The notes under the pieces were generated by a model. The model was not told the DNA's origin and ran no database searches. It worked only from the letters and a program-made list of their open reading frames with translations. From NCBI GenBank assembly GCA_020186115.1, contig WSYJ01000017.1:124001-188000 (forward strand): a stretch of DNA of 64,000 nucleotides, in the 5' to 3' direction. Source of the stretch: Histomonas meleagridis. Its lineage: Eukaryota; Parabasalia; Tritrichomonadida; Dientamoebidae. Both the position numbers and the translations under genes were made by a program. Below, piece after piece: positions 28,833 to 37,167 of the stretch (position 1 is the stretch's first letter; every line of letters starts with the position of its first letter).

Positions 28833-30126
28833 AGTTTTGATTTTTGATTTGGTATTTATTTAAATGATTTTGGACTGTTCTAACTAAAGCTACAAGAAAA
28901 GGGAATACTGAAATTGTTAAATTAATTCTTGAACAAAAAGATGTTGATGTTAATGTTACTTGTGTTTTAGAATAAGTTTTATGATTTATTAAATTGATTT
29001 TCTGTTTATAAAATTTATTTGGAATTTATTATTCCCTTTTTTTACAGCACTTGGATTAGCTGCTTTTTATGGTCAGCATGAAATTGTTAAAATTCTTTTA
29101 AATCAAAAAGGAATTAATGTTAATTATAAAGATCATATTTCTTTAAGTAATTTGATGTTTTATTTATCTGCTTGGAATTGATTATAAATATTTTTGTCAC
29201 CTCTTTCTTGTGCTACTCTTCATGATCATACAAAATGTGTTAAATTACTTCTTGAACATAAAGATATTGATGTTAATTCTACAAATGATTTTTTAATTCA
29301 TTTTGTATTTCTTTATATATTTTTAATGTTTTTTTCAAATAATTGGAATTTATTCGAATGTTTTGAGACTCCTTTAATGTATGCTTGTGTAAATGGTAAT
29401 ATTAAAATTGTTAAATTACTTCTTGAACAAAAAGATATTGATTTAAATGCAAAAAGTATTTATCAAGTTAATTTATTTTATTTTTGTCCGCACTTTTATA
29501 CGCTGTTAGATTTAACTTTACTGGGATAATAGAATTACTTCTTAAACAAGATGAAATTAATATAAATGAACCAAATATTTAAATTTTGTTGTTAAGATTT
29601 ACATTAATTATTTGAAATATCTTTTAAATATTTGGATTTTGTTTAAACGTTTTATGCCTCCACTTATGATTGCTTGTAGATATGGTAATGTTGAAGCAGC
29701 TAAATTACTTCTTGCACATCCAAAAGTTGATGTAAATTATAGAAATATTTTTATGAAAAATTTCATAATTATTTTAATGTTTTGATGTTTTATATATAAA
29801 ATCGGAATTTTTTTCATAAATTTAATACAGCACTTATATTTGCATCTAATCTTGGATATACTAAAATTGTCCAATATCTTCTTGAGAATAAAAATATTAA
29901 AATAAATGACAAAAATGTTTATTTAATAATTTTAATATTTCAAATAATATTTTTGATGTTTTGTGAAAAAATTTGGAATTTTATGTAAATGTTTGAAACT
30001 GCTTTAAAAAGAGCTTGCTTAAATAAACAAGTAGAAGTTGCCAAATTACTTATGAAAATAGAAGGAATTGAAATATGTGATCAAGATATAAATTTTCTTT
30101 ATTTAAGGTTTTATAAAAGTTTTTGA
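28833..30126 (+). repeat. Array of single ankyrin repeats at ~170-nt period, locus A
   Basis: Eight ankyrin units follow the head ORF, each with recognisable coding sequence of about 30 residues, such as TVLTKATRKGNTEIVKLILE, LGLAAFYGQHEIVKILL, SPLSCATLHDHTKCVKLLLE, TPLMYACVNGNIKIVKLLLE, PPLMIACRYGNVEAAKLLL, TALIFASNLGYTKIVQYLLE and TALKRACLNKQVEVAKLL. The codon equivalent to the V of EIVK falls at 28746 (head), 28916, 29086, 29239, 29410, 29529, 29699, 29869 and 30040. The steps are thus 170, 170, 153, 171, 119, 170, 170 and 171 nt. Between units lie about 70 nt of AT-rich spacer with stops, many carrying TTTGGAATTTATT about 20-25 nt before the next unit. The last unit ends with an in-frame TGA at 30124-30126. 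Confidence 0.85.
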
Positions 30127-30637
30127 AGTTTTTTTATTATATTTTGGTTAAGATCTATTGAATAAATCAACAAAAATTTAAATAAGGTTAGAAATAAACA
30201 AAAATCATTAAAAATAATTAAATAAAAATCTCAAAAAATTTAATATAACTTTTTTTCATGTCAAAATATTGAGTTTTCATTAGTTCTTAAAGATATTTAA
30301 AACATTATGAAAATCATTAAACGATACAGAAAAAAGTATTATTGAAGCTATTCCTTAATATATTATTATGTTAATTTTAACATTTATACTATATTATAAC
30401 ACACCCATTTCAATAAAAATTATTTAAATTTTTTAATCATTGAGAATTTAGTTATATATTATTTTTATTAATTTCACTTAATTATAGTTTATTTGAAGTG
30501 ATTTTATTTCTTTATGTTCAAGAAGAAAATCTTTTGTTAAGTTTGTTCATTTTCATATTTCATTATAAGAGATACATAAAATAATTTGTATAATTTATAA
30601 ATATAATTTAAAAATTTCAAATGACTGAAAATAATTC
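30127..30637. other. Intergenic region between converging ankyrin arrays
   Basis: Very AT-rich; no ORF or motif of note. It separates the ends of locus A (plus) and locus B (minus). Confidence 0.4.
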
Positions 30638-31126
30638 TCAATAAAAAATATAAATTTTTTTAGAGTCAATATCAATTCCTTCTTGTTCAAGAAGCAATTT
30701 AACTTTTTCTATATAACTATTGTCGGATGCATACATAAGTGCTGTAAAAAACAATTTAAATAATTACCAAATATTATTTTAAAATGTTAAACTAAAAAAG
30801 TAAATATTAAATAAAACAAATAAATATTTTTAGCATTAATATCAATTCCCTTTTGTTCAAGAAGCAATTTAACTATTTCTATATAACTATTGTCGGATGC
30901 ATACATAAGTGCTGTTTTATATAATTTAAATAAATTCCAAATATTATTTTGATATAAGAAATTATTAAATTAAATATCAAATAAAACATTTTAATATTTT
31001 TCGCATTTATATCAATTCCTTCTTTTCCAATAAGTAATTTAACTATTTCTATATAACCATATTCAGCTGCATATATAAGTGCTGTTTTAAATAATTAAAA
31101 TAATTTTCAAAAAAAAAATTTAAACA
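30638..31126 (-). repeat. Array of single ankyrin repeats at 170-nt period, locus B
   Basis: Three further ankyrin units continue the minus-strand head ORF. Equivalent positions (the AATTTAAC of the VKLLL codons, block starts 31201, 31031, 30861, 30691) are spaced exactly 170 nt three times. Units begin TALIYAAEYGYIEIVKLL, TALMYASDNSYIEIVKLLLE and TALMYASDNSYIEKVKLLLE. Two of the units are nearly identical, whereas their spacers have diverged. Spacers begin with ATTTGTTTTATTT-like sequence and most contain ATATTTGGAATTTATT before an (A/T)ACAGCACTTATG unit start. The array ends with a TGA at 30638-30640. Confidence 0.85.
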
Positions 31127-32380
31127 CTAATTTACTTCAAAAAATATTAAACGAAACAAACAAATATCTTTAGTATTAACATCAATTTCTTCTTGATCCA
31201 AAATATATTTAACAAGTTCTATATTTATTGAATTTGATGCAAATATCAAAATATTTTTTGGTATTGGATTTTCTTCAAGAAAATATTTCACAAGAAATAA
31301 ATTTCCGATTCTTGCTGATTCGTTAATAATATTCTCGCTAATTTTCATTCCTTTTTCTTGTAAAAGTATAAATATTTCATAATTATGAAAAATGATACAT
31401 TTCTTACCTAAATCTTCCAAATTGTCAATTTCTTTAATTTTATTCTCATAAAGATATTTAAAAATATTATTTCGATGAAATTGAATTGCTGTTTCATATG
31501 CATTTTGAAAAGATGAATGATTTTGTTCACACAAATGAATGATTTCTTCATTTCCACCAGCAACTGCATATTTACCAGTATTTTTTACATTAGAACCATT
31601 CATAAGTAAATATTTAAAACATTTAATCGATCCAAAATATGCTGCATAATCAATTAATGTAACTTTTTCTTGATTAATATATGAACATCTTTCATAAAGC
31701 GATGGTGAAATTTTTTGATTAAAATTAAAACTTTGTTGTGATGATATTTCTTGAAGTTTTTCTATTTCATCATTTTGAATTATTTTCGCAATTTCATTTG
31801 GATTAACTCCTTCTTCAATTAATTTCTTATGAAGTTCCCAATCATTCTTTGAAAGTTCTTTATAATTATTCACAAAATTATATACATAGATACGTCCAAA
31901 AGGATGATTGATTTTTTCATCAAAATATGGGTTTCTTCTCCGAGAAAAACTTAAAAACAATTTATTAATTTTGTTTTCCGATATATAATGAGCAAAATAA
32001 ATAAATTTTCTTTTTTGAACAATTTTTGGTTCAAGTATGTTATTTTGAATCATCTTTTCTAGGATATATTTTGATTCTTCATTTCCTTGATTAAGAAGAT
32101 AATTTGTAAATATATTAAATATTTTGGGATTACTTTTATTGTTTTCTTCGATTTCTTTTAAAAAATTCAAGTAAAGATCATATTCATTTTTTCGTAAAGA
32201 ATAAAATAAGAGGACCATTTGACTTATAATAAAGTAAAAGGATTCTAAATGATCTTCTTCCATTTTATTTATTATTGCTTGAGCTGATTGTTTAATATTT
32301 TCTTTACTCAATTCAGAAATTATTTTACAATATGATATAAGTATCTTCCAATCATTCTGACAAACATTTACCTTTTCCAT
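31127..32380 (-). CDS. DUF3447 ankyrin-repeat protein, locus B (head ORF)
   Basis: 417 residues from MEKVNVCQNDW; a TTG nine codons upstream is not needed. It has the same architecture as locus A: helical N-terminus, NDWELHKKLIEEGVNPNEI, FNFNQKISPSLYERCSYI, VTLIDYAAYFGSIKCFKYLL, TGKYAVAGGNEEIIHLCEQN, then repeats ending ELVKYILDQEEIDVNTKDI, after which the frame runs ten more codons into spacer. The segment GKYAVAGGNEEIIHLCEQN is identical or nearly so in loci C and D, so these copies are closely related. A CACTTTTTG element lies 25-34 nt upstream of the ATG. Confidence 0.82.
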   Translation of the reverse strand: MEKVNVCQNDWKILISYCKIISELSKENIKQSAQAIINKMEEDHLESFYFIISQMVLLFYSLRKNEYDLYLNFLKEIEENNKSNPKIFNIFTNYLLNQGNEESKYILEKMIQNNILEPKIVQKRKFIYFAHYISENKINKLFLSFSRRRNPYFDEKINHPFGRIYVYNFVNNYKELSKNDWELHKKLIEEGVNPNEIAKIIQNDEIEKLQEISSQQSFNFNQKISPSLYERCSYINQEKVTLIDYAAYFGSIKCFKYLLMNGSNVKNTGKYAVAGGNEEIIHLCEQNHSSFQNAYETAIQFHRNNIFKYLYENKIKEIDNLEDLGKKCIIFHNYEIFILLQEKGMKISENIINESARIGNLFLVKYFLEENPIPKNILIFASNSINIELVKYILDQEEIDVNTKDICLFRLIFFEVN

Positions 32381-32404
32381 GTGAAGAGTTAAAGTGAATT
32401 TATA

Positions 32405-32414
32405 CAAAAAGTGC
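32405..32414 (-). promoter_or_regulatory. GCACTTTTTG promoter element, DUF3447 locus B
   Basis: In gene orientation this is GCACTTTTTGTATA, about 25-34 nt upstream of the ATG at 32380, followed by TTCACTTTAACTC and TTCACATG. It favours the ATG at 32380 over the upstream TTG, which overlaps the motif. Confidence 0.42.
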
Positions 32415-32462
32415 TAATAAATAACTCACATGAATCAAAAGCCTTTGAGTTGATCCTGTTAA

Positions 32463-32864
32463 TTCTATATTTTTGCAAATATATTAAGAACAAAGAGTAA
32501 AATTTTTCCTTGCAAAATATTTAACACATATAATGATCATACTTTTAATGCTGACTTAGTTGATAATTCTTCAACTGCTGCTTTAATCAATTTATTGAAA
32601 AATGGTCCATTAACAATTCAAATGTCTGATTATGGGAACATGGAAAAAATGGGACCTATTGGCACTAAACTCCCAACAAATGATGAACAATTTTCAACTG
32701 GTCCTGGTGATATAATTTTATATCTCGGAACAACATTTGTAATTTATTATGATCATAATTCTTGGAACTTTACAAGAATTGGAAAAATAAATAATGTAAC
32801 AAAAAGCGATTTATTAAAGGTATTTGGAAAAGGAAACGTGGCAGTAACATTAAAATTACATTAA
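32463..32864 (+). pseudogene. Cyclophilin-like (Cyclophil_like2 type) gene lacking a start codon
   Basis: An open frame of 133 codons follows a TAA and has the fold signature of the small bacterial cyclophilin-like family: NTYNDHTFNADLVDNSSTAA, LTIQMSDYGNMEKMG, TKLPTNDEQFSTGPGDIILY, VIYYDHNSWNFTRIGKI and FGKGNVAVTLKL. The family normally begins with Met just before the first beta strand, but no ATG precedes the conserved part; the first in-frame ATG falls within LTIQM. The family is bacterial in my recollection, so lateral acquisition is likely (inference). Loss of the start suggests a pseudogene, although the body is free of stops. Confidence 0.68.
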
Positions 32865-34081
32865 ATCTTTAAACCTTTTTAAATTTATTTTTTTCTTAAT
32901 TTCATCTATTTGTTTTATTACTTGATATAAACATTATTCTCAAGGAAATATATATATATATATATTCTTTTAAACACGTTTTTAAATAAGTATATTTCCG
33001 ATGTTAGAGTTGCAAAAAATTGTGGTATAGGACTTTATTTTAGCTTTTATCTTTGTTGTCGCGCTGGCTCATAAAAAAATCAAGAAAAAATAAATTTAGA
33101 GAAGGCAAGCTCATATCAAGAGCTTCTTAAAACAGAAAATGTATTATATGATAATATCAAGACTGATTTATTAATCAATATGTCTTGAAGAAATAAGCAT
33201 TGATTTTGTTAGATCCAATAGATCTGATTCTCTTATGACGTTTGCCAATGAAATCAAATTAAAAGCAAAATGTATACAAATCTGAGCAATCAACATTTGG
33301 ACATTTGAACTTATGAAATTGAAAACAGAAATGTTTCGCTTGATTATGCTCATCATTACTTTCTTGAGATATGTCATGCTTCATTTTTACTGATGCATTG
33401 ATTTGGTGGTGTACATTTTCTTAAATTCGATTTTGTGCCAATATGCAGAATATGCGGAGACCTTGTATTATTTTTGAACTCAGTATACCATCTTATTTCA
33501 ACATTTTTTAAAGGCAACATGTAAGCAATTGGAAAACCATATAAATATATGAGAAATCAAATGGAAAATAAAGAATTTCTTTGGGATTAGAAGTTTCATC
33601 ATCATTACTCAATTGAATCAAAAGAAAACACAGTATCACTGACTATAATTATTCTTTTACAACTTTCAAACAGGCTTAGAAGTATTGTCGGAAATTTATC
33701 ATATATGAACCTGTGGATCATGTTTTCCATGAGGAAGCATCTCCAATAAATTATAATTTTACATATTGATAATCTTTATTTTCTTTACATGCATTTACAC
33801 ACAAATTCTACCCTCCTAGAAATAAAACATTTATTTTTGGATGAGAACACTTTTGAATACGTAATCCAATAAAGAGTTCTTATTCGTATTTGACAAATAA
33901 TATTTATTAATCTGAGGATAACATTATAAATTCTAAAATATATTGAAGATATTAAATTTTTTAAACTAAAACAATGTTTATTTATCATATACGAAAATGC
34001 AAATTGCATTTCGTTATATTGGAAAATGATTCTTTGTTTTGACAAATAATTAAATTTAGATTTATTTATTAGTTTCAGATA
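32865..34081. other. Intergenic region with possible decayed coding sequence
   Basis: A TA microsatellite lies at about 32950-32964. From about 33100 to 33780 plus-strand frames show coding-like pieces broken by stops and shifts (for example RICGDLVLFLNSVYHLIS near 33450), but no family can be named. I report it as probable gene debris only. Confidence 0.3.
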
Positions 34082-34177
34082 TTAAATGTGATTAAAATAT
34101 TTATCATCTTCAAAATCTTTGGCAAATGGATCTTCTTCCGCATTGGCCGTAGAGAATCCGACTGAAAAATTGTCAAC
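34082..34177 (-). other. Conserved cytoplasmic-tail coding sequence beyond a premature stop
   Basis: Directly after the TAA that ends the surface-protein ORF (34178-34180), the same frame continues for 31 codons with NAEEDPFAKDFEDD and a stop at 34082-34084. The protein at 60152-63187 ends with EEDPFAKDFKEDN in the same place, so this is the missing end of the tail. Either the TAA is a recent nonsense mutation or it is read through. Confidence 0.7.
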
Positions 34178-36274
34178 TTATGAAACATCTGTTTGTATTA
34201 TATCATCTGTTTCTTTTTCGATTGATTTATTATTTTGATTTTTGTGATTTTTATGAATATATATAATTATAATAATTGTTATAATTATAATAATGAAAAT
34301 AACAACACAAACAACAATAATAACAATAATATTCGTTTCATTATTTCGTTGATTATCTTTTTCTTTATATTGAAGAATAGTATAAAAATCGGAATAAAAT
34401 TTAATATATGTCGAATAAATAATAATCGTATATTCATAATGAATTAAAAATGTATCAACATAAATATATGTCGAATCAATTTTTTTTAATGTTATTGAAT
34501 TTATTATAAAACTTTTCGTTAATATCGTTTGCGTAATTGAATTCGTATATGAAACAATAAATGAATGCGATAATGATGTAAATAATGGAAATGAATTCGT
34601 TATTATATTTATCAATGTTATTGACTGACTAAATGTATTTGACTTTGTAAATGTATTCGATTTACTATATGTATTTGACTTTGTATATGTATTCGATTTA
34701 CTAAATGTATTCGATTCACTAAATGTTAATGTTGATGGTTCCTTTGATAGAAAGATATGCGATGTATCGCTCAATGTTCCATAGTTATCGATTGATGCAA
34801 CATGGATATAAAGATCTCCATCTTCGATATTTGATATAATTCCATTTGTTGTATTATTAGTGTTGATGTTATCTTTCGTAATATTCGTGTTTTCATTTTC
34901 ATCAATAATATAATAATATTTTTTGACGTATGTTGTAAGATTAAATTGAATTGGTAATGATTCACACAATGTATTTCCATTTGTTGCTATACCAATAACT
35001 TTATAATTAATAATCTCTGTTACATAATTATTATCAGTATTGATTTCAATTGATCGTTCACCTTCGATTCTTGTTATATTTGGTGGATTTAGTTTCAATG
35101 GTTTAACTGAATTATCATATGAATATTGAAGTGGTGTTCGTTGATATAAATAATAAATAGTATTCACAAGAAGTTGTCGTTCATATAATGTTGCACTTGC
35201 TAATGTATGCCCTACTTGAATCATCGCTGTGTTTTTATATGTTGTCAAATAATAATGCGGATTTCCATATCTTACCTCTGAATATCCATCAAGTTCCCAT
35301 GAATATGATTCGGCTTCTGTAAAATTTCCATTAGTTCCAGTAGCAAATTCGCCTAATTCAGCCCAAACATCTCCAAATGCTGCGTTTGAATATGTATGTG
35401 TTAAATTTATTGGTAAAACACCACTTGGAATGCAGTATGGATAATTAGTAACCAGACCACGCATCGTGACTTTGATTTCATTGGAATAATGAACCCAACA
35501 TGAACTAAATGTGCCTGGAGAGCAATAACCAGAAACAGCACATGGCACTGTGCCAAGCTTAATTCCAAATTTGTCCGCAATTTGCCCATAGCCAAAAGTG
35601 TTCCCATAAAAATAACCAACAACATCATTACCAAATAAAACACCATAACCAAGATCAATATATTGCGAAACACGTTGAACTATTTCACTATACGGTTGGC
35701 AATAAGGTCCGCCATTACTACACATAAATCCAATAACAATAACATCATAATTTAACATACTTTCTAAACTCATTGATTCAAAATCACCATTTGAGATTGA
35801 TGTAACATTTATAATTTCTTCTTGCGTATCGAAATTCATTCCTAAACTTTCAAAACTATAATTTACACCATTATCTATATAATAACCTCCTTCAACCCAA
35901 ACTTTAAGAATAGCAGAAAGTGGAAGCGTAATATTTACTGTTGGGTGTGTATTATATACAAAATTGACTTTGGTACCTGTGTTTGGATATACATTCAGCA
36001 CTTTGATACTTTTTGTTGTGTTGAAATCAAACGTACTGAGTGGTTTCCAATTTGAGCCGTTTCTTCGCGAAGAAACTGAATATATCAAATCTTGACTTGA
36101 ATGAAATCCTGTCCAATTCAATAAAACATGATTATTTTCATATTTAACAGTGAGGTTGATTTCGTTTGCATTAATTACAACTATAAAAAAATTCAAAATT
36201 ATTATTAAAAACAAATGGCTTTTCTTAATTACATGACTTCCTTTTGCTATTTTAATTATTTTTTGAAGAAACAT
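34178..36274 (-). CDS. Type I surface protein with DUF5057/GATase-like ectodomain
   Basis: 698 residues from MFLQKIIKIAK; the longer frame starts with TTG. A signal or anchor helix lies at about 20-36. Residues about 120-375 resemble the DUF5057 / class I amidotransferase-like fold: VWVEGGYYIDNG, YDVIVIGFMCSNGG, VSQYIDLGYGVLFGNDVVG, TAMIQVGHTLASATLYERQL. No catalytic Cys-His-Glu triad can be confirmed. A fibronectin-like stretch follows, then a Ser/Asn/Thr repeat stalk (about 511-545, units like SNTFSKSNTYTK), a conserved membrane-proximal block (YEYTIIIYSTYIKFYSDFYT), a TM helix (about 648-675) and a basic tail. Stalk, proximal block, TM and tail match the LRR protein at 60152-63187. The ORF ends at a TAA inside the tail. 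Confidence 0.68.
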   Translation of the reverse strand: MFLQKIIKIAKGSHVIKKSHLFLIIILNFFIVVINANEINLTVKYENNHVLLNWTGFHSSQDLIYSVSSRRNGSNWKPLSTFDFNTTKSIKVLNVYPNTGTKVNFVYNTHPTVNITLPLSAILKVWVEGGYYIDNGVNYSFESLGMNFDTQEEIINVTSISNGDFESMSLESMLNYDVIVIGFMCSNGGPYCQPYSEIVQRVSQYIDLGYGVLFGNDVVGYFYGNTFGYGQIADKFGIKLGTVPCAVSGYCSPGTFSSCWVHYSNEIKVTMRGLVTNYPYCIPSGVLPINLTHTYSNAAFGDVWAELGEFATGTNGNFTEAESYSWELDGYSEVRYGNPHYYLTTYKNTAMIQVGHTLASATLYERQLLVNTIYYLYQRTPLQYSYDNSVKPLKLNPPNITRIEGERSIEINTDNNYVTEIINYKVIGIATNGNTLCESLPIQFNLTTYVKKYYYIIDENENTNITKDNINTNNTTNGIISNIEDGDLYIHVASIDNYGTLSDTSHIFLSKEPSTLTFSESNTFSKSNTYTKSNTYSKSNTFTKSNTFSQSITLINIITNSFPLFTSLSHSFIVSYTNSITQTILTKSFIINSITLKKIDSTYIYVDTFLIHYEYTIIIYSTYIKFYSDFYTILQYKEKDNQRNNETNIIVIIVVCVVIFIIIIITIIIIIYIHKNHKNQNNKSIEKETDDIIQTDVS

Positions 36275-36299
36275 GAAATGCTCCCTCAATGGACAAACC

Positions 36300-37100
36300 G
36301 ATTTATGGTTATCAATTATTATCTCAATCCTATTGAATTTAAGAGCTGATGAAATATGATCGATTTTGGGAAACCCTCAAAACATTTTGCAAAACTTCAG
36401 GTTCAAAAAGTTGAACCAATTTTAATCTGTTACATAAAGACGAATTAATGGAAAAAGTATCAATGAGGAAAAAGTGCAAAAAATTTAAAGAAATTCATTT
36501 TTTATAATATAAAAAAAGATCTTCTTTTAGCGAATGTTTTCATGGCTAATATTGATAAAAATAACAAAACAAAATTATCCTTTCAAAGACCTTAAATCCT
36601 ATCTAAGATTATCAAAGGTACATTTCGATGGTTCAAGTACAGATTTTAAGTACTACAAACGTACTCACATTCAAAAACATTTTAGAAAAGTTTATTTCTA
36701 CACCTTTTGTAAAACAATCAAATTTACGACTTCAAGCTCGAAATGAAACAGTTTTAATCACAGAGCCCAACTTGTAAAGTGACGATAGATCTTCTGACTG
36801 TGAATTTTAAAAGAAAGAGGAAATTCTGAATTTTACACATTTTTTTTCGATGAAATGTGATTACGTTTTTATAATATAGAGTATTAATGGAATACTTATT
36901 CCACAAGGAATTTTATTTTAATCAACAATTGATTCGAATTACTTATCAAGATTCAATTTAGAGTATCCTTTAAAATTTTTGTTGCTTATTTTCCAAACTT
37001 TTAAAGGAATTATTAAACCTATGGATTGAATGAGTCGTTAGTTTAAGCTATGTACCTAAATTTAGAAGCAATAGCAAAATTGTTTATTGGCGGTTTTGTT
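36300..37100. other. Intergenic region between divergent genes
   Basis: It contains a GAAAAAGTGC motif near 36467 and a short plus-strand ORF (36534-36746, ATG at 36540, basic, with YLRLSKVHFDGSSTDFKYY) that I cannot assign. Nothing else is supported. Confidence 0.35.
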
Positions 37101-37110
37101 CAAAAAGTGC
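37101..37110 (+). promoter_or_regulatory. CAAAAAGTGC promoter element of the DOCK gene
   Basis: TTCAAAAAGTGCC lies 58-67 nt upstream of the ATG at 37168. It would be inside the coding region if the TTG at 37087 were used, so its position supports the ATG. Confidence 0.4.
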
Positions 37111-37167
37111 CTTTTTTACTTTCTCTCAAAAATATTGGCAAGCTCAATTGAAACACCTTTTCCTTTG

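Noticed and set aside
28833-31126. CRISPR-like array, because of regular repeat/spacer spacing
   Set aside because: Repeats are about 100-nt ankyrin-coding islands that differ in sequence, on a eukaryotic-type contig with no cas genes; spacers are AT-rich and similar to each other.
34235-34447. Asn-rich plus-strand ORF
   Set aside because: Antisense shadow of the TM/tail region of the minus-strand surface-protein gene; low complexity only.
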